This document shows positions 25,063 through 34,433 of a DNA stretch of 64,000 nucleotides, in pieces (position 1 is the first letter of the stretch; each line of letters starts with the position of its first letter). A program made the position numbers and the translations under genes. The stretch comes from Flammeovirgaceae bacterium UBA5585 (GTDB lineage Bacteria > Bacteroidota > Bacteroidia > Cytophagales > Cyclobacteriaceae). The notes below the pieces were generated by a model. The model was not told the origin of the DNA. It made no database searches and saw nothing but the letters and a program-made list of their open reading frames with translations. The stretch lies in assembly GCA_002425185.1 (NCBI GenBank), contig DILT01000014.1:62001-126000 (forward strand), given 5' to 3'.

Positions 25063-26721
25063 ATGTCAAAGAATTTAAGCTATCTGGCCGGAAGAAAAGG
25101 TGTTGCCAAAACCCTGTTTGAAGAGCTGGGTATTGCTGCTACAGAATCGGGTACGCCTTCGGTTGAAAAAATGGAGGCGTTGCGAAAAGAATTCCTGGTT
25201 GGCAAAGCGAATGTGTACGGCACTGCTACCTTCTACGATTTTTTAAAACCCGAAAACCAGGGTAAAAAAGTTTACGTGTGCAACGGCAGTGCGTGCCTGT
25301 GTGCGGGAACTCAGCCTGCGTTAAAATATAAACTCCAAAAACATTTTACAGAAGAAGAGATTGGCGAAATGTGCTGCCTGGGCAGATGCCACGAAAACTC
25401 GGCTTTTCATATTGCGGGGAAAAATTATTCAGGAAAAGCAATCAATTCCATCAGTGAAATAAAAAAGAACAAAACGGTAGTAGCCGATAAATACAACATC
25501 GCTTCCAAAGGAACAGCTGTTCTTACCCAAAAATTTGCGGGACTTGAAGCTAATTATCAAATCCTTAAAGACTGTTTAAAAAAATCTGTCGCTGAATTAC
25601 AAACTGAAATAAAAACTTCAGGCTTACGCGGTCGTGGTGGTGCGGGCTTTCCGATGGCCATAAAACTGGAGAGTTGCCGGAATACGGAAGCTGACCAACG
25701 CTTTATTGTGTGCAATGCCGATGAAGGCGACCCAGGTGCCTATTCCGATCGCTACCTGCTGGAACAACAACCCCATGCTGTGCTCCTGGGCATGATCATC
25801 GCTGGTTATTTGGCCGATGCATCGGTTGGCGTATTGTACATACGGGCTGAGTATCCTGAGTCAATTGAAGTAATTGAAAAAGCTATTCGCGATTTGCATA
25901 AACACAAATTCATAGGAGAAAATATTTTCGGGTCGGGTTTCTCCTTCCAGTTCAAAGTCATTAAGGCACAGGGCGCGTACATCTGCGGAGAAGAAACCGC
26001 ATTGCTTTCTTCTATAGAAGGTCAGCGACCGGAGGTGCGCGTTCGCCCACCCTACCCGGCACAACAAGGACTTTTTAATTTACCCACAGTGGTTAATAAT
26101 GTTGAGACCTTAGCTAACCTGCCATTCATTATGAAGAATGAAGGCAAAGCATTCGCGGCTATTGGTACACCTAAATCAACCGGCACAAAACTGATTTCAC
26201 TGGATGGTTACTTCAACAAGCCCGGCATTTACGAAGTAGACATGGGCACCCCCCTGAGCGTTGTGGTTAATGAACTGGGTGGCGGATTCAGACTGCCGGT
26301 TAAAGCCATGCACATCGGTGGGCCACTGGGCGGATTGGTGCCCGTATCAAAAATTAATGATCTCACCATCGACTTCGAATCATTTTCTAAAGAAGGTTTT
26401 CTTCTTGGTCATGCCTCAATCGTCTGCATTCCGGAAGACTTTCCACTGCTATTATATATAGAGCACTTGTTTGAGTTTACGGCCCATGAAAGCTGCGGAA
26501 AATGCTTCCCCTGCCGGTTGGGTTCAACCCGCGGAAAAGAAATGTTACAAAAAGCACGAACGACCGATTATAAAATTGATCGGGCACTAATGGATGACTT
26601 ACTGGAAACGCTGGAGATCGGTTCGTTGTGCATGCTGGGTGGTGGGCTGCCACTGCCGGTGAAAAATGCTTTACAGCATTTTGAAGATGAATTGAATCCT
26701 TACTTCATAACCAAAGTGTAG
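25063..26721 (+). CDS. fdsB: NAD-dependent formate dehydrogenase, fused FdsG-FdsB subunit
   Basis: A 552-residue diaphorase subunit that transfers electrons from formate oxidation to NAD+. Residues 1-150 are NuoE-like, with VYGTATFYDF, CNGSACLCAG and CCLGRC supplying the thioredoxin-like [2Fe-2S] site. Residues 165-552 are NuoF-like: GRGGAGFPMAIKLES and ADEGDPGAYSDR bind FMN/NAD, CGEETALLSSIEGQ follows, and SCGKCFPCRLG plus the later SLCML hold a [4Fe-4S] cluster. In most fds operons the two parts are separate genes. The next gene, 5 bases on, is the formate dehydrogenase catalytic subunit. Confidence 0.88.
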   Translation: MSKNLSYLAGRKGVAKTLFEELGIAATESGTPSVEKMEALRKEFLVGKANVYGTATFYDFLKPENQGKKVYVCNGSACLCAGTQPALKYKLQKHFTEEEIGEMCCLGRCHENSAFHIAGKNYSGKAINSISEIKKNKTVVADKYNIASKGTAVLTQKFAGLEANYQILKDCLKKSVAELQTEIKTSGLRGRGGAGFPMAIKLESCRNTEADQRFIVCNADEGDPGAYSDRYLLEQQPHAVLLGMIIAGYLADASVGVLYIRAEYPESIEVIEKAIRDLHKHKFIGENIFGSGFSFQFKVIKAQGAYICGEETALLSSIEGQRPEVRVRPPYPAQQGLFNLPTVVNNVETLANLPFIMKNEGKAFAAIGTPKSTGTKLISLDGYFNKPGIYEVDMGTPLSVVVNELGGGFRLPVKAMHIGGPLGGLVPVSKINDLTIDFESFSKEGFLLGHASIVCIPEDFPLLLYIEHLFEFTAHESCGKCFPCRLGSTRGKEMLQKARTTDYKIDRALMDDLLETLEIGSLCMLGGGLPLPVKNALQHFEDELNPYFITKV

Positions 26722-26726
26722 TTGAT

Positions 26727-29510
26727 ATGGAAGCGGTGAAGACAACATCAGCAGTAAACATCCACACCAATGGTAATGGTGCGGAGAAAATTAAACTGGC
26801 GTATATCAACGACAAGCCGTTTGAAATCAGGGAAGGGGAAACTGTATTGTCGTTTGTGCGTAGAAGTTTAGGGAATCGTATTCCTACACTCTGCGATGCA
26901 CCCAACCTGGAGCCGTTCGGCTCATGCCGCGTGTGCAGTGTTGAAGTGGCCCTGCAACCGAATGGAACTACAAAAACCGTTGCTTCCTGCCATACGCCCG
27001 TTACGGCCAACTCCTTTATCTATACCGACACTGAAAAAATTACACGACTTCGCAAGAATATTATTGAACTGGTGCTTACCGATCACCCGCTCGATTGCCT
27101 CACCTGCGAAGTGAATAACAATTGCGAACTGCAAACCGTAGCAGCCCAGGTCGGTGTACGCACCGTGCGTTACCCGGAAGGCAAAACCCACCTTGATCGT
27201 AAAAAAGATTTAAGTCATCCCTACATGACCTCCGATCTTTCCAAATGTATAAACTGCTTCCGCTGTGTGCGTGCCTGCGATGAAGTGCAGGGAGAATTCG
27301 TACTTAGTATGGCTGGTCGTGGATTTGATAGTCATATCATCAAAAGTTTTGATGATAACTTTATGAATTCCGATTGCGTGAGTTGTGGTGCCTGTGCCCA
27401 GGCTTGTCCTACTTCGGCAATTTCTGATGTGTTTGAATCCAAAAGTATTAACGTACAGAAAAAAGTACGCACCGTATGCACCTACTGTGGTGTGGGGTGC
27501 AATTTAGAGGTTGCCGTGAATGATGATACAATTAAATCCATTCAGGCACCGTACGATGCCGAAGTGAACAAGGGACATACTTGCCTGAAAGGACGTTTTG
27601 CTTTTTCATTTTATAATCACCCTGAAAGGTTACGCACTCCGCTAATCAGAAAGAATGGGGAATTGCAACCAGCCACCTGGGAGGAAGCCTACGATTTTAT
27701 TGCTGGCAAACTAACCTACATCAAGGAAGTATACGGTCCCGATTACATCGCGGGTATTTCTTCCGCACGCTGCACCAATGAAGAAAATTATCTGATGCAG
27801 AAATTCATTCGGGTGGTAATCGGCACCAACAATATTGACAGTTGTGCGCGTGTGTGCCACTCACCTACCGCGCTCGGTATGCAACGCAGTTTTGGAACCG
27901 GTGCAGCTACTAACTCCATCGATGATTTAAACGATACAGATTGCATTCTTGTGATTGGCGCCAATCCTACCGATGGACACCCGGTAACGGGCGCCAAGTT
28001 CAAGCAGTTCGCCATGAAAGGCAAGACCACTATTGTTATCGATCCGCGCAGAACAGAACTGGCACGCTATGCAACCTATCATCTACCGCTTCGGCCGGGC
28101 ACTAATGTAGCCATGCTCAACATGATGTTGTACTACATTATTACCGAAGGATTGGAAGACAAACAATTCATTGAAACCAGGACAGAAGGCTATGAAGATT
28201 TTAAAAAGCAAATACTGAATGTAAGTATTAGCGAGTTAGAAAAAATTACTGGTGTTGATCGCACGCTGGTTCGTGAAGCTACAGTGGCGTATGCCAAAGC
28301 AAAAGCTGCCATGGCATTCCACGGGTTAGGGGTTACCGAACATTCATACGGAACGTATGCCATCATGCTCATCACCGACCTGGCCATGATAACCGGAAAT
28401 ATTGGCCGCAGAGGTGTGGGTGTGAATCCGTTACGCGGACAAAACAATGTGCAGGGTGCTGCGGATATGGGTTGTCAGCCGCACCAGGGTGCCGGTTACT
28501 TTGATGTAACCAACCCGGAGTACCATAAAATGTATGAAAATTTTTATGGTGTTAAACTTCCGAACCACATCGGCTACAAAATTCCGCAGATGTACACCGC
28601 ATCGCTGGATAACAAACTTAAGGCCTTATGGCTGATGGGTGAAGACTTAGTACAAACTGATCCCAACACCAACAAGGTGATGGCCGCGTTAAAGAAATTG
28701 GATCTGCTCGTTGTTCAGGAATTATTCATGACTGAAACAGCAAAAATTGCAACAGTTGTTTTACCGGGTGCCTCCTTCCTGGAAAAAAGCGGAACGTTTA
28801 CCAATGGTGAGCGGAGGATCCAACGCGTGAATAAAGTGGTGGAGCCGATTGAAGGCACAAAATCCGATGGGCAAATTGTAGTGGATATCATGAACCGGAT
28901 GGGCTACGCACAACCGGATTATGAACCCGACACCTTATTACAGGAAATTGCTCAAATCGTTCCTTTCTTTAAAGGCGTTAAATGGAACGAACTGGGTGAC
29001 AACGGCAAACAATGGCCGGTAAAAGAAGATGGAACCGACACAAAAATCCTGCATACCGAAACCTTTAAGCGGGGAAAAGGTAAATTCCATTATTTCGATT
29101 TCATGGAAAGCAAGGAGATTATCAACAACGGAAAAGAATATCCGTACATCATTACCACCAACCGCGAACTGGAGCATTACAATGCCGGCACGATGACGCG
29201 CAGGACAAAAAATGTGGAGCTGTTAACCGAAGATGTGTTACTGATCAATCCGGCCGATGCCGAAAACCATTTTATTAAAGAAGGTGATATGGTGTGCGTG
29301 GAGTCCGCACGCGGTAAAGTGGATTTAAAAGCACGGATAACCGATGAGGTTAAGCCAGGTTTGCTCAGCTCAACCTTTCATTTTCCAGAAATCGGGTTGA
29401 ATGTGATCGGTTCGGATGAACACGACAGCGAAGCCATGTGCCCGGAATACAAAGTGATTTCTGTAAACATCCGCAAGAGCAAGGGCTTAAAAAAATCTAT
29501 TCCGGTTTAA
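26727..29510 (+). CDS. fdsA: Formate dehydrogenase catalytic subunit (molybdopterin)
   Basis: A 927-residue enzyme that oxidises formate to CO2. Order of domains: [2Fe-2S] ferredoxin (CDAPNLEPFGSCRVC), the His-Cys cluster region (HPLDCLTCEVNNNCELQ), two [4Fe-4S] sites (CINCFRCVRACDE and CVSCGACAQACP), the Mo-domain [4Fe-4S] motif CTYCGVGCNLEV, then the bis-MGD domains. The Mo ligand is Cys377 in CARVCHSPTALG, so this is a Cys rather than a selenocysteine enzyme. The C-terminal molydopterin-dinucleotide domain starts near 800 (REHLEHYNAGTMTRRT-like region). FdhD, needed for its maturation, is encoded nearby. Confidence 0.93.
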   Translation: MEAVKTTSAVNIHTNGNGAEKIKLAYINDKPFEIREGETVLSFVRRSLGNRIPTLCDAPNLEPFGSCRVCSVEVALQPNGTTKTVASCHTPVTANSFIYTDTEKITRLRKNIIELVLTDHPLDCLTCEVNNNCELQTVAAQVGVRTVRYPEGKTHLDRKKDLSHPYMTSDLSKCINCFRCVRACDEVQGEFVLSMAGRGFDSHIIKSFDDNFMNSDCVSCGACAQACPTSAISDVFESKSINVQKKVRTVCTYCGVGCNLEVAVNDDTIKSIQAPYDAEVNKGHTCLKGRFAFSFYNHPERLRTPLIRKNGELQPATWEEAYDFIAGKLTYIKEVYGPDYIAGISSARCTNEENYLMQKFIRVVIGTNNIDSCARVCHSPTALGMQRSFGTGAATNSIDDLNDTDCILVIGANPTDGHPVTGAKFKQFAMKGKTTIVIDPRRTELARYATYHLPLRPGTNVAMLNMMLYYIITEGLEDKQFIETRTEGYEDFKKQILNVSISELEKITGVDRTLVREATVAYAKAKAAMAFHGLGVTEHSYGTYAIMLITDLAMITGNIGRRGVGVNPLRGQNNVQGAADMGCQPHQGAGYFDVTNPEYHKMYENFYGVKLPNHIGYKIPQMYTASLDNKLKALWLMGEDLVQTDPNTNKVMAALKKLDLLVVQELFMTETAKIATVVLPGASFLEKSGTFTNGERRIQRVNKVVEPIEGTKSDGQIVVDIMNRMGYAQPDYEPDTLLQEIAQIVPFFKGVKWNELGDNGKQWPVKEDGTDTKILHTETFKRGKGKFHYFDFMESKEIINNGKEYPYIITTNRELEHYNAGTMTRRTKNVELLTEDVLLINPADAENHFIKEGDMVCVESARGKVDLKARITDEVKPGLLSSTFHFPEIGLNVIGSDEHDSEAMCPEYKVISVNIRKSKGLKKSIPV

Positions 29511-29519
29511 TATTTTAAC

Positions 29520-29595
29520 TACAAAGGGCCTAAAGTTTCGCTTTGTTCTTTGTGATCTTTGTGCCTTCTTCGTGTACTTTGTGGTTCAACAAATT
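29520..29595. repeat. Dispersed intergenic repeat with CTTTGTG words
   Basis: The segment contains ACAAAGGGC on the left and, on the right, repeated CTTTGTG words ending in CTTTGTGGTTCAAC. The right part is the reverse complement of the ACCACAAAG words on the left of the copy at 34434-34587. It occupies the leader of the serine hydrolase gene. Confidence 0.55.
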
Positions 29596-29602
29596 CAACT
29601 CC

Positions 29603-30985
29603 ATGCGTAAACTCATCCTCCGTTCCTTACTCATCATTTTTCTTGCGGCACTAAGTTATGGTATATACTATGCCTGGCTTGCCTTCCCGATTATATCCGG
29701 CTATGGCGCAAAAAATCTTTGCTCGTGCACCATGCTGGCAGGGCGAAAAGCAGAAGATGTAATCCGGGAAGAATTGGGTTCAGGCCTTCAATCGTTCGGA
29801 ACATTTTCAGTAAACTATGCTGATTCATCAGCAACCGCCAGTGTCTTTGGTTTAGCCAAACGCAAAGCCATCTTCCGGAAGGGATTGGGCTGTACACTGG
29901 TAAATGAAATCACAGAAGAAGAACTGAGAAAGCAAGCCTGGAAGGTGGCCTCTCCACCACGAGTAAATCAAGATACTATACCCTGGCCTACCGGAAACAA
30001 AATGCCTGATTCAATAAATCTTTTTGGCTATGATATTGAATTATTAAATAAAACAATCAACGATGCTTTTGAAGAACCAGGTGAAGAAAAAAACAGGCGA
30101 ACCCGGGCTGTGCTGGTCATTCACGATGGCAATCTGATCGCTGAAAAATATGCTGATGGATTTGGTCTGAACACCCGCCTCACGGGTTGGTCGATGACGA
30201 AAAGTCTTACCAACGCCATGATGGGCGTGCTCGTTCGCGATGGAAAACTATCGGTTAATGATCCTGCGCCCATTGATGAATGGAAAAACGACAATCGCGC
30301 ATCGATAACCATACACAACCTGATGCAGGCCAGCAGCGGATTGAAATGGGCTGAAGTGTACAGCGGCCCCAGTGATGCAACCAATATGCTGTTCAAAAAA
30401 CGCGATGCCGGATATTACGCCTCGCAGGTGCCCTTGCAACACACCCCCGGTGAAGTATTCTATTATTCCAGCGGCACTACCAATATTTTATCGCGCATCA
30501 TCCGGCAAACCGTTGGCGAGGCAGACTATCATAGCTTTCCTTACAAAAACATTTTTCATAAAATCGGCATGCACTCCATGACCATTGAACCCGATCCGGG
30601 TGGAACATTTGTGGGTTCATCTTTTTCATTTGCCACTGCACGTGATTGGGCGCGCTTTGGATTACTCTACCTGAATGACGGCTATTGGGTCAATGAACGA
30701 ATTTTGCCCGAAGGATGGGTTGAGTACAGCACTATGCCTGCCAAAGGCGCTAAAAAGGGTGAGTATGGCGCACAGTTTTGGCTGAATGCCGGAAACCCAA
30801 GTGATAGTGCTGATCGCAATTTTCCGGATGTTCCAGGTGACATGTACTACCTGAGCGGGTTTGAGGGGCAGGATGTGTTTATTGTTCCTTCCAAAAACCT
30901 GGTGGTCGTTAAACTTGGACTCACCTCCGGAAATTGGGTTGACGCGAATGCTTTTCTGAAGGATATTATCCGTGCATTACCCTAA
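29603..30985 (+). CDS. Beta-lactamase family serine hydrolase
   Basis: A 460-residue protein with an N-terminal membrane anchor or signal (about 4-26) and a class C beta-lactamase/esterase-like domain. Ser in SMTKSLTNAM is the Ser-x-x-Lys nucleophile motif, YYSSGTTN corresponds to the Tyr-x-Asn element, and a Gly-rich strand near the C-terminus (YYLSGFEGQDVF) replaces the Lys-Thr-Gly motif. The substrate is unknown. It may be a peptidase or esterase. An earlier in-frame Met at 29543 would be read through the intergenic repeat, so 29603 is chosen. It ends with a 4-base overlap with the convergent gene. Confidence 0.85.
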   Translation: MRKLILRSLLIIFLAALSYGIYYAWLAFPIISGYGAKNLCSCTMLAGRKAEDVIREELGSGLQSFGTFSVNYADSSATASVFGLAKRKAIFRKGLGCTLVNEITEEELRKQAWKVASPPRVNQDTIPWPTGNKMPDSINLFGYDIELLNKTINDAFEEPGEEKNRRTRAVLVIHDGNLIAEKYADGFGLNTRLTGWSMTKSLTNAMMGVLVRDGKLSVNDPAPIDEWKNDNRASITIHNLMQASSGLKWAEVYSGPSDATNMLFKKRDAGYYASQVPLQHTPGEVFYYSSGTTNILSRIIRQTVGEADYHSFPYKNIFHKIGMHSMTIEPDPGGTFVGSSFSFATARDWARFGLLYLNDGYWVNERILPEGWVEYSTMPAKGAKKGEYGAQFWLNAGNPSDSADRNFPDVPGDMYYLSGFEGQDVFIVPSKNLVVVKLGLTSGNWVDANAFLKDIIRALP

Positions 30986-31434
30986 CGGGTAGTTTTCTTC
31001 TTTGCCTTTTCAGTTGCAAGGCCTTCCTTTTTTCGTTGCTGAACCACGAAATCAGATCCGAACGAAAACTTCTTGTTAAGAGAGGACTTTTCCTCCACCA
31101 CGCGCCAAAATGGTGCTACTTTGTTTAAGGAAGCACCCTTTTGCAGTTGCTCGTAGGCGGCTTCCGAAACAATACGTAAAAATATTCCCGTAGTTACCGG
31201 GCAGGTGTAATCGGCACCGTACCCGGCAGCAAGGTCTTTACGCATTAACGTTAGGCTGGCGCTTTTGCCTTTGGGAATATGCCTTACATAATCGTCAATA
31301 ATCTTAGGCGTGGCGATCAGCATCTTACCCCCGGCTGGCATATCGGTAAAATCCTTTTCCAGTTTCTTTATAATGGGTTCTTTAGTCGGGTCATTGACTT
31401 TGTCTGTCCACGTTTTTCCCTTTCCTGGCTTCAT
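30982..31434 (-). CDS. MGMT-like DNA-binding-fold protein
   Basis: A 150-residue protein whose centre (HIPKGKSASLTLMRKDLA, TCPVTTGIF, APFWRVVEEKSSLNKKF) follows the pattern of a Bacteroidota family related to the DNA-binding domain of O6-methylguanine methyltransferase. The Pro-Cys-His-Arg active site of true MGMT is absent. The only nearby Cys is in TCPV. The C-terminus is Lys-rich. A nucleic-acid-binding or alkyltransferase-like role is possible. The family call is from memory of the pattern. Confidence 0.55.
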   Translation of the reverse strand: MKPGKGKTWTDKVNDPTKEPIIKKLEKDFTDMPAGGKMLIATPKIIDDYVRHIPKGKSASLTLMRKDLAAGYGADYTCPVTTGIFLRIVSEAAYEQLQKGASLNKVAPFWRVVEEKSSLNKKFSFGSDFVVQQRKKEGLATEKAKKKTTR

Positions 31435-31560
31435 AAATCATTGCTTTTTATTATACAATCAAATCTAGGGTATGGCAGTGACAACCTTATGGCAAGAGAA
31501 AAAGAAAAGTAAAAATAACATTCACTCACCGGGATTGTTAAAGGTTAAAATCTAAGAATC

Positions 31561-32259
31561 ATGTCCGAAAAAAAATCAGTAGTGCTGATCGGTGGAAGTT
31601 ATGGTATTGGTGCTGCTTTAGCCCAAATTCTCCTTGCTAAAAATTATGATGTGTACGTCCTAAGCCGGTCAGCTCCAACAACAGCCGGTACAAAATATAT
31701 TCCCTTCGATGTTCAGACGGCCTCCATTGACCTTTCACAACTTCCGGGCAAAATTGATGGGCTGGCTTACTTGCCGGGTACCATACAGTTAAAACCATTT
31801 CATCGCTTTACAAACGAAGAGTTCCTTCACGACTTTAACATGAATGTATTGGGGGCCGCAAAATGTGTTCGCGAATTAGTAAACCCATTAAAAGCTGCAG
31901 AACAAAGTTCAATAGTATTTTTCAGTACTGTTGCCGTGCAGCAAGGTATGCCCTTTCATGCATCAGTAGCCATGGCCAAAGGTGCGTTGGAGGGGCTAAC
32001 CCGATCGCTGGCGGCCGAATTTGCCCCTAAAATCAGGGTGAATGCCATTGCCCCATCGATTACCGACACACCGCTTGCATCAAAAATTTTATCAAGTGAA
32101 GATAAAAAGAAAGTCAGCGGTGAACGCCATCCGCTAAAGCGCGTAGGCGAAGCGCGCGACATAGCTCAGGCAGCTGCCTATTTACTAACCGATGAAAGCG
32201 CCTGGGTTAGCGGACAAATTATTCATGTGGATGGAGGCCTCTCCGCATTGCGGGTATAA
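31561..32259 (+). CDS. SDR family protein lacking the catalytic Tyr
   Basis: A 232-residue Rossmann-fold protein with the cofactor motif GGSYGIGAAL at about 11-20, MNVLGAAKCV, RVNAIAPSITDTPLAS and the C-terminal GQIIHVDGGLSAL, all typical of short-chain dehydrogenases. In the active-site helix, where Tyr-x-x-x-Lys is expected, it reads HASVAMAKGALEGL. The Lys is kept, but the Tyr position is Val. It may not be a normal dehydrogenase. It is followed after 3 bases by a ferredoxin gene. Confidence 0.85.
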   Translation: MSEKKSVVLIGGSYGIGAALAQILLAKNYDVYVLSRSAPTTAGTKYIPFDVQTASIDLSQLPGKIDGLAYLPGTIQLKPFHRFTNEEFLHDFNMNVLGAAKCVRELVNPLKAAEQSSIVFFSTVAVQQGMPFHASVAMAKGALEGLTRSLAAEFAPKIRVNAIAPSITDTPLASKILSSEDKKKVSGERHPLKRVGEARDIAQAAAYLLTDESAWVSGQIIHVDGGLSALRV

Positions 32260-32262
32260 CTC

Positions 32263-32580
32263 ATGCCCATTATCCGCTACCAAGGTAAATTACTGGAATG
32301 CATACAGGGTGCTACCTTGCGCAATGTTATTTTAAACCATGACTTAACGGTACATACTGATAAAGCGCATTATATCAACTGCCGTGGTTTCGGAACCTGC
32401 GGCACGTGTGCTGTTAAATTAACAGGCCCGGCATCACCGGTTACTAAAAAAGAAAAATGGCGGCTTAATTTTTATCCTCACAAAATCGAAAACGGTTTGC
32501 GACTAGCCTGCCAGGTAAAAGTAGAAGGCGATATTGAAGTAAAAAAGTTTGAAGGATTTTGGGGTGAAAAAATCTCTTAA
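32263..32580 (+). CDS. [2Fe-2S] ferredoxin
   Basis: A 105-residue plant-type ferredoxin. The cluster cysteines are in CRGFGTCGTC and a later LACQV. It is coupled to the SDR gene upstream. Its last four bases overlap the end of fdhD on the other strand. It could supply electrons to an oxygenase or desaturase, or be an electron acceptor for the SDR partner, but no dedicated partner is visible. Confidence 0.88.
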   Translation: MPIIRYQGKLLECIQGATLRNVILNHDLTVHTDKAHYINCRGFGTCGTCAVKLTGPASPVTKKEKWRLNFYPHKIENGLRLACQVKVEGDIEVKKFEGFWGEKIS

Positions 32581-33416
32581 TGTAAAATTCTTTCTGCCCC
32601 GGAGTAAATATTAAACCTGCCCTCCCCTAAAAAGCCAATTAACGTCATGTTGCAATCTTTCGCCAGGTTTACTGCCAGACTTGAAGGAGCACCTACAGCG
32701 GCAAGTAACGGTATTCCCGCTAATGCAGCCTTTTGTACCAACTCAAAACTGGTTCTTCCGCTCACCAGCAGCATATAGTTTGTTAAAGACAATTCATTTT
32801 TCAAAAGCATGGCGCCAACAACTTTATCAAGCGCATTATGCCTGCCCACATCTTCGCGCAGTAAAATCAACTCACCCTTTAGGTTAAATAAACCCGAAGC
32901 ATGCAATCCACCGGTATGTTCAAATACACGTTGTGCTTCACGCATTTTTTTTGGTAAATCATAGAGCAAAGATGCACGTATCTGCCAATCTGCCGAAAGG
33001 TTAGCGCAGTGTACCGATACGGCTTCAATGGAAGATTTGCCACACACCCCGCAACTGGAGGTGGTGTAGAAATTTCGCTGCAGTTTCTGGAAATCAATGT
33101 CGACTTCAGGCTTTAATTCCACACGAACAACATTTTCTTTTTCCTCCACCCTGCCAACATCTTCACAATACTTAATGCTCTCAACCTGATCGAACGAATC
33201 AATAATTCCCTCCGTAAACAAAAAACCCAGTGCTAATTCAAAATCGTGACCAGGTGTGCGCATGGTTACCGATAAACTTTTTTGCTGGCGTACAGTTAAC
33301 TGACCGAAACCGATCCGGATTTCCAGCGGCTCCTCCGTGGCGACAAGGTCAGAAACAAGCTCACGGTTATTCGCTTTAACCTTCATAATTTCTACCGGAC
33401 GAACAAAGTGCGCCAT
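32577..33416 (-). CDS. fdhD: Formate dehydrogenase accessory sulfurtransferase FdhD
   Basis: A 279-residue protein that transfers sulfur from a cysteine desulfurase to the molybdenum cofactor of formate dehydrogenase. The sulfur-carrying Cys-x-x-Cys lies in TTSSCGVCGKSS, and the conserved HASGLFNLKGELILLREDVGRHNALDKV-type region is present (GRHNALDKVVG, SGRTSFELVQKAA). It lies 3 kb from the formate dehydrogenase genes, on the other strand, with a short gap to the upstream hydrolase gene. Confidence 0.95.
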   Translation of the reverse strand: MAHFVRPVEIMKVKANNRELVSDLVATEEPLEIRIGFGQLTVRQQKSLSVTMRTPGHDFELALGFLFTEGIIDSFDQVESIKYCEDVGRVEEKENVVRVELKPEVDIDFQKLQRNFYTTSSCGVCGKSSIEAVSVHCANLSADWQIRASLLYDLPKKMREAQRVFEHTGGLHASGLFNLKGELILLREDVGRHNALDKVVGAMLLKNELSLTNYMLLVSGRTSFELVQKAALAGIPLLAAVGAPSSLAVNLAKDCNMTLIGFLGEGRFNIYSGAERILH

Positions 33417-33422
33417 GTATTT

Positions 33423-34370
33423 TTATTTAACAGACCGGATAAATTCAATCAGAGCAGGAATCAGTGAAGAAGACAATGGCTTTTCAGCTTGTGAATATAC
33501 AGCAATATTAGCCATGCGCTCCTCGGGTGCATCGCGAAGTACATGGTTCATGCCTTCAATAATTAAGAACCGGGCATCCGGGCGGGCATCTTTTAAACGC
33601 TCAGCATCCTTTACTGCTACCTGTATATCTGTACTCCCCTGCACAATCATACAGGGCATGTTCAAACCTTTTAGCAGTTTAGCCGGGTCATACTTCAGCC
33701 ATGAAATCATATAGGGTTGAATGCCGGGACGATAAAGTGGTTGTAGGAGTGGATTGATTTGTTTTACCTCAAAACCTGCTTTTAGCGAGTCTAATATGCT
33801 TTCATTGTCATGCACCAATTGCTCAGGATTAAACGGGTTGGATTTGATCTGCTCTTTCAATATCTCATCAATCGGGCGGCCGGCCCCTGCCAGTGAGATG
33901 AACCCATTCGCCTTGGCTGATTGAGCCGCAAGCATACCCAGCAAAGATCCTTCACTATGACCCAGCACGATAATATTTTTAAATCGTTTATCAGATTTAA
34001 AAATCCTGATCCAATCCGCAGCATCCGATGAAAAGTCTTCAATTACCAACGCATATTCGCGGTTGGTTTTCATGGTGCTTTTTCCAACGCCACGTTTATC
34101 ATAACGAAAAGATGCAATGCCTTGCTGCGCAAGACCCTCCGCCAGCAGTTTCAAATAGTCAGATTTCAATTGCCGATTATTACCGTCACGATCGGTAGGG
34201 CCCGAGCCCGCAATAATTAATACCAACGGAACTTTGCCCCTTTTCACATCAGGATATAACATGGTACCCTGTAGTATTCGTGTGCCGGTAGAATCGGTGT
34301 ATGTATACTCAACAGGCTGGGCAGCAACCGTGATAGAAAAACCAACAAGGCTATATAAAAGGTACCTCAT
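33423..34370 (-). CDS. Exported alpha/beta hydrolase
   Basis: A 315-residue protein with a signal peptide (start at the Met at 34370; cleavage near Val-Ala-Ala-Gln) and an alpha/beta hydrolase core. The nucleophile elbow is GHSEGSLLG, the oxyanion region is IAGSGPTDRDG, the acid is probably in GSTDIQV, and the His is in EGMNHVLRD. It is an esterase or peptidase of unknown substrate. An alternative Met at 34397 adds nine residues and is less like a signal peptide start. It is 6 bases upstream of fdhD on the same strand. Confidence 0.85.
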   Translation of the reverse strand: MRYLLYSLVGFSITVAAQPVEYTYTDSTGTRILQGTMLYPDVKRGKVPLVLIIAGSGPTDRDGNNRQLKSDYLKLLAEGLAQQGIASFRYDKRGVGKSTMKTNREYALVIEDFSSDAADWIRIFKSDKRFKNIIVLGHSEGSLLGMLAAQSAKANGFISLAGAGRPIDEILKEQIKSNPFNPEQLVHDNESILDSLKAGFEVKQINPLLQPLYRPGIQPYMISWLKYDPAKLLKGLNMPCMIVQGSTDIQVAVKDAERLKDARPDARFLIIEGMNHVLRDAPEERMANIAVYSQAEKPLSSSLIPALIEFIRSVK

Positions 34371-34433
34371 CCAATTAAAAGGTAAATGCAAAATCATAAT
34401 TGATAAAGTTAAGGTTAACCATCAAAATCATCT

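Noticed and set aside
25063..29510. NADH:quinone oxidoreductase subunits NuoE, NuoF and NuoG
   Set aside because: No other nuo genes follow, the large subunit has the CTYCGVGC motif and a Mo-ligand Cys in VCHSPT, and fdhD is nearby, so formate dehydrogenase fits better.
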